From positions 1-5,876 of the forward strand of contig JAHEKK010000225.1 of the NCBI GenBank assembly GCA_024638395.1: 5,876 nucleotides of DNA. The letters run 5' to 3'. Positions 1 through 5,145 of the stretch are shown in pieces (the stretch's first letter is position 1; every line of letters starts with the position of its first letter). Both the position numbers and the translations under genes were made by a program. A model generated the notes under the pieces. It searched no databases. It was not told where the DNA came from and saw only the letters and a program-made list of their open reading frames with translations. This DNA is from Gemmatimonadota bacterium. GTDB lineage: Bacteria; Gemmatimonadota; Gemmatimonadetes; Longimicrobiales; Gaopeijiaceae.

Positions 1-661
1 GCCTCACCCTGGTCAAGGCGGCAGGGAGGAGGGTGCGGTCTTCGAACGCGTAGGAGAGGACCAGCTCCAGGGCCGACTCATCCAGTGCCGCGCCGAAGAC
101 CACTTTTGCCGGCTCGGGCGCCTCCGGATAGGTGGTGTAGACGATGGGTCCCGGGGAGAGCGAAGGGGGGAGCACCATCACGGGCTCCGACCCGCCGGAG
201 CGTTGGGCCGCCCACGAGGGCGCCGCTTGCTCGACCCACGCCGCCGTCTCGTGGCTCGAGTGCCCGACGAAGGTGGACTTGCCGGACTCCAGGTCCACAC
301 GGAAGACGAACACCACGTCGGCGAGGTGGGGCCACTGCTTCTCCTCGGCCAGGACGGAGAGCGTGTCCCAGGTCAGGGGGTATCCGGGCCGCTCGCCCCC
401 GGCCCGGCCCACCAAATCGACGGCGGGCCACATGAGCTTGTCCAGGAGCATCCGCCGGGCCGCCCCGGCGTAGGCCCATGCCGCGACGCCCGCCTGCTCA
501 CCCACGGTCTTCTTGGCCACGTTCTCGTGGGACCGGTGGGCGTCGACCACCTGGTAGGCCAGCACCGCCGAGAGGACGAGGGTGCCCACCAGCAGCGCGG
601 CGACATAGGCCGCACGGGACCCGGGCCGGCCTGAACCCAAAGGAGGCGAAGAAGAGGTCAT
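1..661 (-). CDS. Membrane-anchored sensor protein, N-terminal part (probable histidine kinase), truncated by window edge
   Basis: Reading the minus strand from the ATG at 661-659 gives 220 codons without a stop, running off the left edge, so only the N-terminus is visible. Residues 1-17 are polar with several arginines. Residues about 18-37 form one hydrophobic membrane segment (AAYVAALLVGTLVLSAVLAY). A presumably periplasmic region follows, starting with a likely helix (residues 40-85, containing VGEQAGVAAWAYAGAARRML) and then a mixed alpha/beta part with VVFVFRVDLESG at 117-128. One membrane helix followed by an extracytoplasmic sensing domain is the usual N-terminal architecture of sensor histidine kinases, and the helix after the membrane segment resembles those of Gemmatimonadota-type kinases. 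No HAMP, H-box or ATPase motif is inside the window, so a chemoreceptor or cyclase remains possible. No clear ribosome binding site precedes the ATG, so the start is tentative. It is divergent from the unit at 830. Confidence 0.68.
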   Translation of the reverse strand, partial: MTSSSPPLGSGRPGSRAAYVAALLVGTLVLSAVLAYQVVDAHRSHENVAKKTVGEQAGVAAWAYAGAARRMLLDKLMWPAVDLVGRAGGERPGYPLTWDTLSVLAEEKQWPHLADVVFVFRVDLESGKSTFVGHSSHETAAWVEQAAPSWAAQRSGGSEPVMVLPPSLSPGPIVYTTYPEAPEPAKVVFGAALDESALELVLSYAFEDRTLLPAALTRVR

Positions 662-715
662 GGAAGGAAGCTGATGGGGCCCGGGGCCGCCGAGAAAGTG
701 GGAGAGGTCAGGATT

Positions 716-744
716 TTGTCAGAGTTGATGTACCATGGTACATT
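716..744 (+). promoter_or_regulatory. Candidate sigma-70-type promoter for the 830-1527 unit
   Basis: A -35-like TTGTCA (716-721) is followed, after exactly 17 bp, by a -10-like TACATT (739-744). This is the most A+T-rich patch in the divergent intergenic region. Transcription would begin near 751, leaving a leader of about 35-80 nt depending on the start codon used. The palindrome at 728-743 fills the spacer and overlaps the -10 element, the position expected for a repressor site. The assignment rests on sequence pattern alone. Confidence 0.45.
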
Positions 745-752
745 GGTACCAT
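728..752. promoter_or_regulatory. Palindromic operator-like site (16-bp perfect palindrome plus adjacent half-repeat)
   Basis: Bases 728-743 read ATGTACCATGGTACAT, a perfect 16-bp palindrome. It is followed at once by a second, 8-bp palindrome TGGTACCA at 744-751. The hexamer TGGTAC therefore occurs at 736 and 744, and its complement GTACCA at 730 and 746, giving four half-sites within 22 bp. The outer form ATGT-N8-ACAT is identical to the operator pattern described for PadR-family repressors. No PadR gene is in the window. The ribbon-helix-helix protein encoded at 830 is an alternative ligand (autoregulation), and a factor acting on the divergent gene is a third option. The site sits inside the candidate promoter for the plus-strand unit. 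Confidence 0.55.
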
Positions 753-829
753 ACCGCGGTCAGGAATGACGAGGTGTCTCGCCTGTGGAGAGGCCCCGTC
801 CCCTACCCCACCCAAGCTCCCAGGGGGCC

Positions 830-1075
830 ATGACCATCCAACGCGTCCAGACCGGCGTTCGCATGGAGCGCCGACTCGTGAAGGTCCTCAAGGGCCTGGC
901 GGAACTCCACGACATCTCCCTGGGGGATCTTCTGGAGGGCATCGTCCTCCATGCGCTGGAGGGCAAGGCCCCCTTCACTTCACGAGAATCCCTCGAGCGC
1001 ATACGGGCGCTGAAGGAGGTCTACGGGCTGGATCTCACGGCGGCAGACAGCCACCGCCTCGTGGAGGACGCATGA
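830..1075 (+). CDS. Small ribbon-helix-helix-like protein, putative transcriptional regulator
   Basis: This predicted 81-residue protein has a layout suggesting a MetJ/Arc/CopG ribbon-helix-helix fold: a short strand at about 5-11 (RVQTGVRM), helix A at 12-27 (ERRLVKVLKGLAELHD) and helix B starting with Ser-Leu-Gly at 30-44 (LGDLLEGIVLHALEG). A charged C-terminal extension has another helix at about 53-65 and the sequence GLDLTAADSHRL. Such proteins usually bind DNA as dimers and often repress their own promoter. The palindromic site 80-100 bp upstream would suit that, but this is inference. The start is not fully settled. ATG 830 is preceded only by a G-run at 2 nt. An in-frame GTG at 785 has a better-spaced GAGGTG (771-776) and would add 15 Pro-rich residues. 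I prefer 830 because the strand begins right after it. The stop overlaps the next start (ATGA), implying translational coupling. Function is unproven. Confidence 0.78.
   Translation: MTIQRVQTGVRMERRLVKVLKGLAELHDISLGDLLEGIVLHALEGKAPFTSRESLERIRALKEVYGLDLTAADSHRLVEDA
1063..1067 (+). promoter_or_regulatory. Shine-Dalgarno GGAGG for the gene at 1072
   Basis: GGAGG lies inside the last codons of the ribbon-helix-helix gene, 4 nt before ATG 1072. It fixes the start of the downstream gene, whose reading frame is open far upstream (to 478), and shows that the two genes are read as a coupled pair. Confidence 0.65.
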
Positions 1076-1527
1076 GCCCACAGAGCGGCAGCGCTGCGGC
1101 GAGAGGCGCGTCGACTGTTACTCCTCGAACGGCGGTAGACGAGATCCGCGCCTTCGAGTCGGACGGCGTGAGCCCCGGCGCCTTCCGTCACGCCGATCAC
1201 GTGCGCATGGCCTGGAACTACCTCGGGGAGATGCCCCTCAGTGAGGCTCTACCCCGCTACGCCCGCGGCCTCCTGCGCCTCGCCACCCGGGCCGGACGCC
1301 CCGACCGCTACCACGTGACCATTACCTGGGCCTTCATGTTCGTCATCCAGGAGCGGATGCTGGACGCACCCGGTGGCAGATTCGAGGCGTTCCAGGCCGC
1401 CAACCCGGACCTGTTCGAGTGGCCCGGCGGTGCTCTGGCGGCCTACTACAGCCCCGAGCGACTCGAAAGCGACGCGGCGCGAACGACCTTCTTGATGCCG
1501 GACCGGACCCACCGAAAGACGGGGTGA
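1072..1527 (+). CDS. Conserved-looking protein of unknown function with HxxH and RYH motifs
   Basis: I do not recognise a characterised function. The predicted product is 151 residues, soluble, mostly helical, with no signal peptide or membrane segment. After a low-complexity N-terminus (1-18) come motifs that look family-defining: FRHADHVRMAW (38-48, with His40 and His43), a helix with ALPRYARGLLRLA (59-71), RYHVTITWAF (79-88, with His81), an acidic QERM at 93-96, NPDL (111-114) and YYSPERLESDAARTTFLMPDR in the C-terminal part (125-145). I recall similar unnamed proteins in other bacteria, from memory only. His40/His43, His81 and Glu94 could form a metal or catalytic site, but that is speculation. 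The start at 1072 is supported by the GGAGG at 1063 and the ATGA overlap with the upstream gene, so the two probably act together. The stop codon lies within a hairpin shared with the convergent transporter gene. Confidence 0.8.
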   Translation: MSPQSGSAAARGASTVTPRTAVDEIRAFESDGVSPGAFRHADHVRMAWNYLGEMPLSEALPRYARGLLRLATRAGRPDRYHVTITWAFMFVIQERMLDAPGGRFEAFQAANPDLFEWPGGALAAYYSPERLESDAARTTFLMPDRTHRKTG

Positions 1528-1542
1528 GGCCCGCCCTCACCC
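1522..1542. terminator. Bidirectional hairpin between convergent genes
   Basis: GGGTGAGG (1522-1529) and CCTCACCC (1535-1542) form a perfect 8-bp stem with a 5-nt loop (CCCGC). The plus-strand gene's TGA (1525-1527) lies in the left arm, and the minus-strand transporter's TGA (1539-1537) lies in the right arm. Neither side has a long T-run (minus direction has only CTTTC), so it is not a classical intrinsic terminator. The geometry fits a shared transcript end for both genes. Confidence 0.5.
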
Positions 1543-2505
1543 ACAGTGCTCTGCCTTGGGACAGGGGTAGCGCTCGTCGCCCGCCTCCACCTGGAGAGTG
1601 GCGTGGTGGATCCGGAACCGGTCCTCGAGGCCCTGGCGCACCCGGCTCAGAAAGCCGCCGTCGGTAGTTCCCAGGGGCATCACGAGGTGGGCCGTAAGGG
1701 CCGTTTCCGTCGTGCTCATCCCCCAGATGTGCAGATCGTGCACGCTCTCTACGCCGGCGAGGCTGGCCAGGTACTGCTCCACCTGGACGGGGTCGATCCC
1801 CCGGGGCACGGCGTCCACCGCGAGATCGAAGGAGTCGCGGAAGAGCCCCCAGGTACCGACGAGGATCACCAGCACAACGACGAGTGAGATCGCCGGGTCG
1901 ATCCAATACCAGTCCGTTTGCAGAATCACGACCCCCGTGACCACCACACCGAGGGACACGGCCGCATCGGCGGCCATGTGGAGGTAGGCGCCTCGGAGAT
2001 TCAGATCGTGGTCCTTCCCGGAATGGAACAGGGCCGCGGTCAGGCCGTTGATCACCACGCCGATGGCCGCCACAACCACCACCGTCATGCCTTGGACAGG
2101 CTGGGGATCCATGGTCCGCCTCACGGCCTCCCACGCGATGACACCCACGGCCATGAAGAGGAGCACCGCCGACCCGAGAGCTGCGAGGATCGTCGCCCGG
2201 CGGAAGCCGAAGGTGCGACGGGCGGTGGCCCCACGGGCGGCGAGGGCTGCGGCGCCCCACGCCAACAGGAGACCCAACACGTCGCTGGCGTTGTGCCCCG
2301 CATCGGACAACAGGGCCAGCGATCCACTGACCAGACCGAACACCACCTCGGCCACGACGAACCCCACGTTCAACACCACACCGATCAGGAAGGCGCGGTT
2401 GAAGTCCTTGGGCACGTGGTGATGCCCGTGGGGATGACGGCCGCCCCCTTGCCCCGTGTCGCCGTGGGCGTGGGAATCGCCGGTTTCGTGTTCGTGCTGC
2501 GTCAT
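1537..2505 (-). CDS. czcD: Cation diffusion facilitator (CDF) efflux transporter, CzcD/ZitB type
   Basis: This predicted 322-residue inner-membrane transporter would export Zn2+ (possibly Cd2+ or Co2+) in exchange for protons. The N-terminal 30 residues are very His-rich (His4, 6, 12, 14, 24, 26, 28-30), a typical cytosolic metal-loading tail. Six hydrophobic segments follow at about 38-60, 62-84, 106-127, 141-160, 174-195 and 204-222. The metal site is intact: LLSDAGHNASD in helix II (Asp68, His71, Asp75) and HMAAD in helix V (His176, Asp180). His in helix V usually marks Zn-type members. A cytoplasmic C-terminal domain begins near 225 with VHDLHIWGMSTTE (255-267) and ends in CPKAEHCG, with Cys315, His320 and Cys321 as possible extra ligands. 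ATG 2505 lacks a Shine-Dalgarno; the frame is open upstream to 2775 but that part does not look like protein, and GTG 2532 is the only near alternative. No metal-responsive regulator is adjacent. The symbol denotes family type, not proven orthology. Confidence 0.93.
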   Translation of the reverse strand: MTQHEHETGDSHAHGDTGQGGGRHPHGHHHVPKDFNRAFLIGVVLNVGFVVAEVVFGLVSGSLALLSDAGHNASDVLGLLLAWGAAALAARGATARRTFGFRRATILAALGSAVLLFMAVGVIAWEAVRRTMDPQPVQGMTVVVVAAIGVVINGLTAALFHSGKDHDLNLRGAYLHMAADAAVSLGVVVTGVVILQTDWYWIDPAISLVVVLVILVGTWGLFRDSFDLAVDAVPRGIDPVQVEQYLASLAGVESVHDLHIWGMSTTETALTAHLVMPLGTTDGGFLSRVRQGLEDRFRIHHATLQVEAGDERYPCPKAEHCG

Positions 2506-2629
2506 AGACCCAAACTTAGTGGGGTCGCTCACGCGTGTCGCGGTCGTCGTTCCGGCGAGGTGGGTGCCGGTTCCACCCCACCCCCGCCCGCCCCTGGTTC
2601 CGCGGGACCCAACAGGCCAGAATGGTCCC
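2506..2629. promoter_or_regulatory. Divergent intergenic region between the CDF transporter and the aminotransferase-like gene
   Basis: These 124 bp must hold the promoters of both divergent genes, yet neither start has a recognisable Shine-Dalgarno. On the minus strand TAAGTT ends 7 nt before ATG 2505. On the plus strand CAGAAT (2618-2623) ends 6 nt before ATG 2630. Both resemble -10 elements placed so close to the start that a leaderless mRNA is possible. The centre is C-rich on the plus strand, with GGTTCC repeated on either side of a C-run. No convincing -35 or operator palindrome is visible. Confidence 0.3.
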
Positions 2630-3850
2630 ATGGATCTAAGCCGCCGAGCGTTCCTGGGAACCGTGCCTGCCGCCGCCGTCGCGAATCGCCGCGGGGGCTT
2701 GATGGACCTCGACCCCCAATCCGGGCAGGTCTTGGACCCCCTTGGCGTCAGGGCCGACTTCCCCGTCGCCGACACGGAGACCTACCTGAACGGGGCCTAC
2801 ATCACGCCCTCTCCGACGCCCGTCGTGGAAGCGGCCAGCCAGTTCCTGGCCGCCAAAGCCCGGGACCCCATCTCGTTGGGGGACATGCTGGGTCAGGTGG
2901 ACCGGGTCCGGGAGGGGTTCGCCCGGCTCATCGGCGCCAAGGCCCGGGAAGTGGGCACCCTCTTCGCCACCAGTGACGGAGAGAACGTAGTGACGAGGGC
3001 TCTGGAGCTGGGCCCCGGTCACAACGTGGTGGTGGACGATCTCCACTACGAGACCACGTACCTCCTCTACGAAGAGCTGGCCCGGACCCGCGGAGTGGAG
3101 CTTCGGATCGTGGAGAGCGTGGAGGGGGCGGCCCCGGCCGAGCGGTACGAGCCTCTCGTGGACAACAACACGCGACTGGTCTCCGTCTCCTGGGTATCTC
3201 ATCAGAACGGCTACCGCCACGACCTGGAGGCCCTCGCCACCGTGGCCCACGACCGGGGTGCCTACCTGTACGTCGACGCGATCCAGGGCATCGGCGCCCT
3301 CGAGCTGGACGTCGTCTCGGCCGGCGTGGACTTCCTGACGGCCGGCACCTACAAGTGGCTCCTCGGGGGCTTTGGCGTGGCCCCCTTCTACGTGCGTGAA
3401 GAGCTCCTGGATCTCATAGGCCCGGACCGCTTCGGCTCACTCCACATCGACGGAGGAGGCCCCACCAGCGGATTCCGCATCTACGACGACGGCCGGAAAT
3501 ACGGGTACGCCACCATGGCCTTCGGGGCCGTCTATCAACTCCACGCGGCCCTGGACTACCTGGGCCGGGTGGGTGTGGACCGCATCGAGAAACACACGGT
3601 CCCCCTGGCTCAGGCGCTGCGTGCGGGCCTGGTCGACCAGGGGTTCCGGGTCTGGACGCCGGAGAACAACGCCTCCTCCATCGTCGCCTTCGTCCACGGC
3701 CGGGATCCGGAAGGCGTGGCCCGGGTTCTGGAACGCGAACGGATCCGCGTGAGCCTCCGGGAGGAGAGGGCTCACATCCGGGCAGGCGTGGCGCTCTTCA
3801 ACACCCAGGCGGACGTGGACCGCTTCCTGGAGGTGTCGAAGACCCTCTGA
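2630..3850 (+). CDS. PLP-dependent class V aminotransferase-fold enzyme with Tat-type leader (isopenicillin-N-epimerase/cysteine-desulfurase-like)
   Basis: The predicted product is a 406-residue fold-type I PLP enzyme. Visible family features are YLNGAYITPSPTPV near the N-terminus (about 53-66), FATSDGENVVTRAL where the phosphate-binding loop is expected, WVSHQNG (His191), YVDAIQG with the pyridine-binding Asp216 and Gln219, and TAGTYKWLLGG with the Schiff-base Lys242. The end, RVSLREERAHIRAGVALFNT, matches the usual C-terminal Arg-containing segment. The N-terminus SRRAFLGTVPAAAVA (4-18) fits a twin-arginine signal, so the enzyme may be exported folded with its cofactor. The whole chain has no cysteine, which excludes a persulfide-forming cysteine desulfurase. 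The substrate is unknown; epimerase, lyase or aminotransferase activity are all possible. ATG 2630 has no Shine-Dalgarno. An in-frame ATG at 2702 follows a G-run (Met25) and would give a cytosolic 382-residue form. It converges on the ferritin gene with a 24-bp gap. Confidence 0.9.
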   Translation: MDLSRRAFLGTVPAAAVANRRGGLMDLDPQSGQVLDPLGVRADFPVADTETYLNGAYITPSPTPVVEAASQFLAAKARDPISLGDMLGQVDRVREGFARLIGAKAREVGTLFATSDGENVVTRALELGPGHNVVVDDLHYETTYLLYEELARTRGVELRIVESVEGAAPAERYEPLVDNNTRLVSVSWVSHQNGYRHDLEALATVAHDRGAYLYVDAIQGIGALELDVVSAGVDFLTAGTYKWLLGGFGVAPFYVREELLDLIGPDRFGSLHIDGGGPTSGFRIYDDGRKYGYATMAFGAVYQLHAALDYLGRVGVDRIEKHTVPLAQALRAGLVDQGFRVWTPENNASSIVAFVHGRDPEGVARVLERERIRVSLREERAHIRAGVALFNTQADVDRFLEVSKTL

Positions 3851-3874
3851 CGCCGTGAATGCCCGTCCCGGCCT

Positions 3875-4405
3875 TCAGCCTTCCCCGCCGGCGCCCGGCA
3901 TGGGTCCGGAGGGCACCTTGCCCTCCCGGGCCAGGTGTTCTTCCACGGCCAGCAGATTGTCCTCCCCCGCGCGGCGAACCACGTCGAGGAGCTCGCCCAT
4001 GGTGGTGACCTCCTCGTATTGCTCGTTGACGAACCAGTCCAGGAAGCGCTCGGCCAGGAGATTCCCGTCCTTCCGGGCCACCGACACGAGCTCGTAGATC
4101 TGGCCGGTCACTTCCTTTTCCCAGTCCAGGGCCATGGCCACGGCCTCTTCCGCCGAATTGAACACGCCCCTGGGCGCGGGAATGTCGGGAATGTGGAGCC
4201 CGGCGCCCGAGTCCACGATGTATCGTACGAATCGCATCGCGTGGTCCCGTTCCTCCTCCGCCTGCGCGTAAAAGAAGCGTGCGAGACCCGTGAGGCTCTC
4301 ACCGTCGAAATACGCGGCGATGGAGATGTACTGCATCGACGCCCCCATCTCGTTGCCCACCTGCTGATTGAGCTTCTGGGTCAACGCATCGCTGCTGGCC
4401 AACAT
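3875..4405 (-). CDS. ftnA: Non-heme bacterial ferritin (FtnA type)
   Basis: This 176-residue cytosolic protein should oxidise Fe2+ and store it in a 24-subunit shell, as ferritins do. All ferroxidase ligands of the E. coli FtnA scheme can be placed: Glu19 with Tyr26 in helix A, Glu51, Glu52 and His55 in EEERDH of helix B, Glu96 in DWEKE of helix C, and Glu128, Gln129 and Glu132 in NEQYEE of helix D. The Gln129/Glu132 arrangement points to ferritin rather than heme-binding bacterioferritin, which has a His in that helix. Length is close to the usual 165-180, with a short Gly-rich tail. The start at 4405 is fixed by AGGAG 6 nt upstream; in-frame extension to 4510 is not needed. The gene is divergent from the secreted-protein gene at 4558 and convergent with the PLP enzyme. 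No clear Fur box is seen in the 152-bp upstream region. Confidence 0.95.
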   Translation of the reverse strand: MLASSDALTQKLNQQVGNEMGASMQYISIAAYFDGESLTGLARFFYAQAEEERDHAMRFVRYIVDSGAGLHIPDIPAPRGVFNSAEEAVAMALDWEKEVTGQIYELVSVARKDGNLLAERFLDWFVNEQYEEVTTMGELLDVVRRAGEDNLLAVEEHLAREGKVPSGPMPGAGGEG

Positions 4406-4411
4406 GTCAGG

Positions 4412-4416
4412 CTCCT
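4412..4416 (-). promoter_or_regulatory. Shine-Dalgarno AGGAG of the ferritin gene
   Basis: CTCCT on the plus strand reads AGGAG on the coding strand, 6 nt before ATG 4405. It picks this start over the in-frame upstream ATG at 4510. Confidence 0.75.
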
Positions 4417-4541
4417 GTGTTTTGATCGTCCGCACTCGACTCACCGGCGGAACGGGTGACTGGACCGCTCGTGAGGGTGGATGTCCCCTGGCGAATCCCC
4501 CGTCCTCCATCGAACTTGTTTTCCGCCGAATCCTCCCAAGA

Positions 4542-4548
4542 AGGAAGA
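4542..4548 (+). promoter_or_regulatory. Shine-Dalgarno AAGGAAG for the gene at 4558
   Basis: AAGGAAG ends 9 nt before ATG 4558 and 12 nt before the tandem ATG at 4561. It supports a start directly in front of the signal peptide rather than at the in-frame ATG 4456. Confidence 0.55.
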
Positions 4549-4557
4549 TCCCCCAAG

Positions 4558-5142
4558 ATGATGCGCGCCGGAACCGTTCTCACCTGCCTGGTCTGTGCCG
4601 CCGGATGTGTCACGGCCGAGGCCCAGGTGGTGAACCCCGAAGAGCAGATCGCACAGGCGCTCGTCGCCGCACCCTCCGACAAGGCCGACGGGGCCCGGGT
4701 CCTGGGATTCGCCGAGGACGGAAGCCTCGTGGAAATCCGGGCCGGTAGCAACGACCTGATCTGCCAGGCGGACAACCCGGCAGATGAAAGATTCTCTGCG
4801 TCGTGCTACCACGAGTCCCTGTCTCCCTACTTCACCCGGGGCCGTGAGCTGGATGCCGAGGGAGCCCCCAGAGAAGACCGCTACCGGATTCGGTTCGAGG
4901 AGATGGAGTCCGGGGCCCTGGCCAAGCCCGTGATGTCGGCAACCCAATACATCTTCGACGGCACGTGGGACGCCGAGACCCGAACCGCCTCCGGCGCCAT
5001 CCGCTGGACCATCTACGTCCCCGGCGCGACGCCGGCGTCGACGGGGCTGTCGGAACAGCCCGTGGACGGCGGCCCGTGGCTCATGTTCGCAGGGACGCCG
5101 GGCGCCCACATCATGATCGTGCCCCCCCGGGACGGCCAGTAG
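4558..5142 (+). CDS. Secreted protein of unknown function
   Basis: The 194-residue product has an N-terminal export signal: MMRAGTVLTCLVCAAGCVTA, a hydrophobic stretch after one Arg. A signal peptidase I site is likely at Ala-Glu-Ala before Gln-Val-Val. The Ala-Ala-Gly-Cys at 14-17 is an imperfect lipobox, so a lipoprotein is also possible. The mature part starts with a helix (NPEEQIAQALVAAP) and continues as mostly beta-type sequence: ARVLGFAEDGSLVEIRAG, a LICQADNP...ASCYHESL segment whose two Cys could form a disulfide, a charged stretch around RYRIRFEEMESG, then TASGAIRWTIYVPGAT and GGPWLMFAGTPGAHIMIVPP at the end. The last segment, with its Trp and GTPGAHIMI, looks like a conserved family signature, but I cannot name the family. 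The porin gene follows after 3 nt, so the two are probably co-transcribed and the product may act in the periplasm or at the outer membrane. Confidence 0.82.
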   Translation: MMRAGTVLTCLVCAAGCVTAEAQVVNPEEQIAQALVAAPSDKADGARVLGFAEDGSLVEIRAGSNDLICQADNPADERFSASCYHESLSPYFTRGRELDAEGAPREDRYRIRFEEMESGALAKPVMSATQYIFDGTWDAETRTASGAIRWTIYVPGATPASTGLSEQPVDGGPWLMFAGTPGAHIMIVPPRDGQ

Positions 5143-5145
5143 GAT

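Larger units (their letters stand above)
4406..4557. promoter_or_regulatory. Divergent intergenic region between ferritin and the secreted-protein gene
   Basis: These 152 bp carry both ribosome binding sites (4412-4416 minus, 4542-4548 plus) and must carry both promoters. No well-spaced -35/-10 pair, Fur box or long palindrome could be picked out by eye. A 5-bp inverted pair TCACC (4441-4445) and GGTGA (4455-4459) is too short to call. Confidence 0.3.

Noticed and set aside
85..634. Plus-strand open frames opposite the sensor gene
   Set aside because: They are antisense to a frame with a membrane helix and sensible protein composition; their own translations are Arg/Pro-rich.
478..1071. Long open frame continuous with the gene at 1072, including an ATG at 766 followed by a CxxC
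   Set aside because: The stretch is Arg/Pro/Gly-rich low-complexity sequence typical of an unused frame in G+C-rich DNA, it overlaps a clear ribbon-helix-helix gene, and the GGAGG at 1063 marks the real start.
830..1527. Toxin-antitoxin module
   Set aside because: The gene order fits, but the second protein shows no motif of a known toxin family, so the layout alone is not enough.
2596..2609. Imperfect palindrome GGTTCCGCGGGACC before the PLP enzyme gene
   Set aside because: It has a mismatch pair and sits in C/G-rich sequence where such matches arise by chance.
2506..2775. N-terminal extension of the CDF transporter
   Set aside because: The added residues are unlike any CDF protein, overlap the divergent enzyme gene and lie before the normal His-rich start at 2505.
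1918..2976. Plus-strand His-rich open frame across the CDF gene
   Set aside because: Its His/Gly/Arg bias is the mirror image of the antisense transporter gene; no domain or membrane pattern is present.
2636..3775. Minus-strand open frames opposite the PLP enzyme
   Set aside because: The plus strand has full PLP-binding motifs; the antisense frames have no recognisable features.
4441..4459. Inverted pair TCACC / GGTGA upstream of ferritin as an operator or iron box
   Set aside because: Arms are only 5 bp, and the sequence does not resemble a Fur box.
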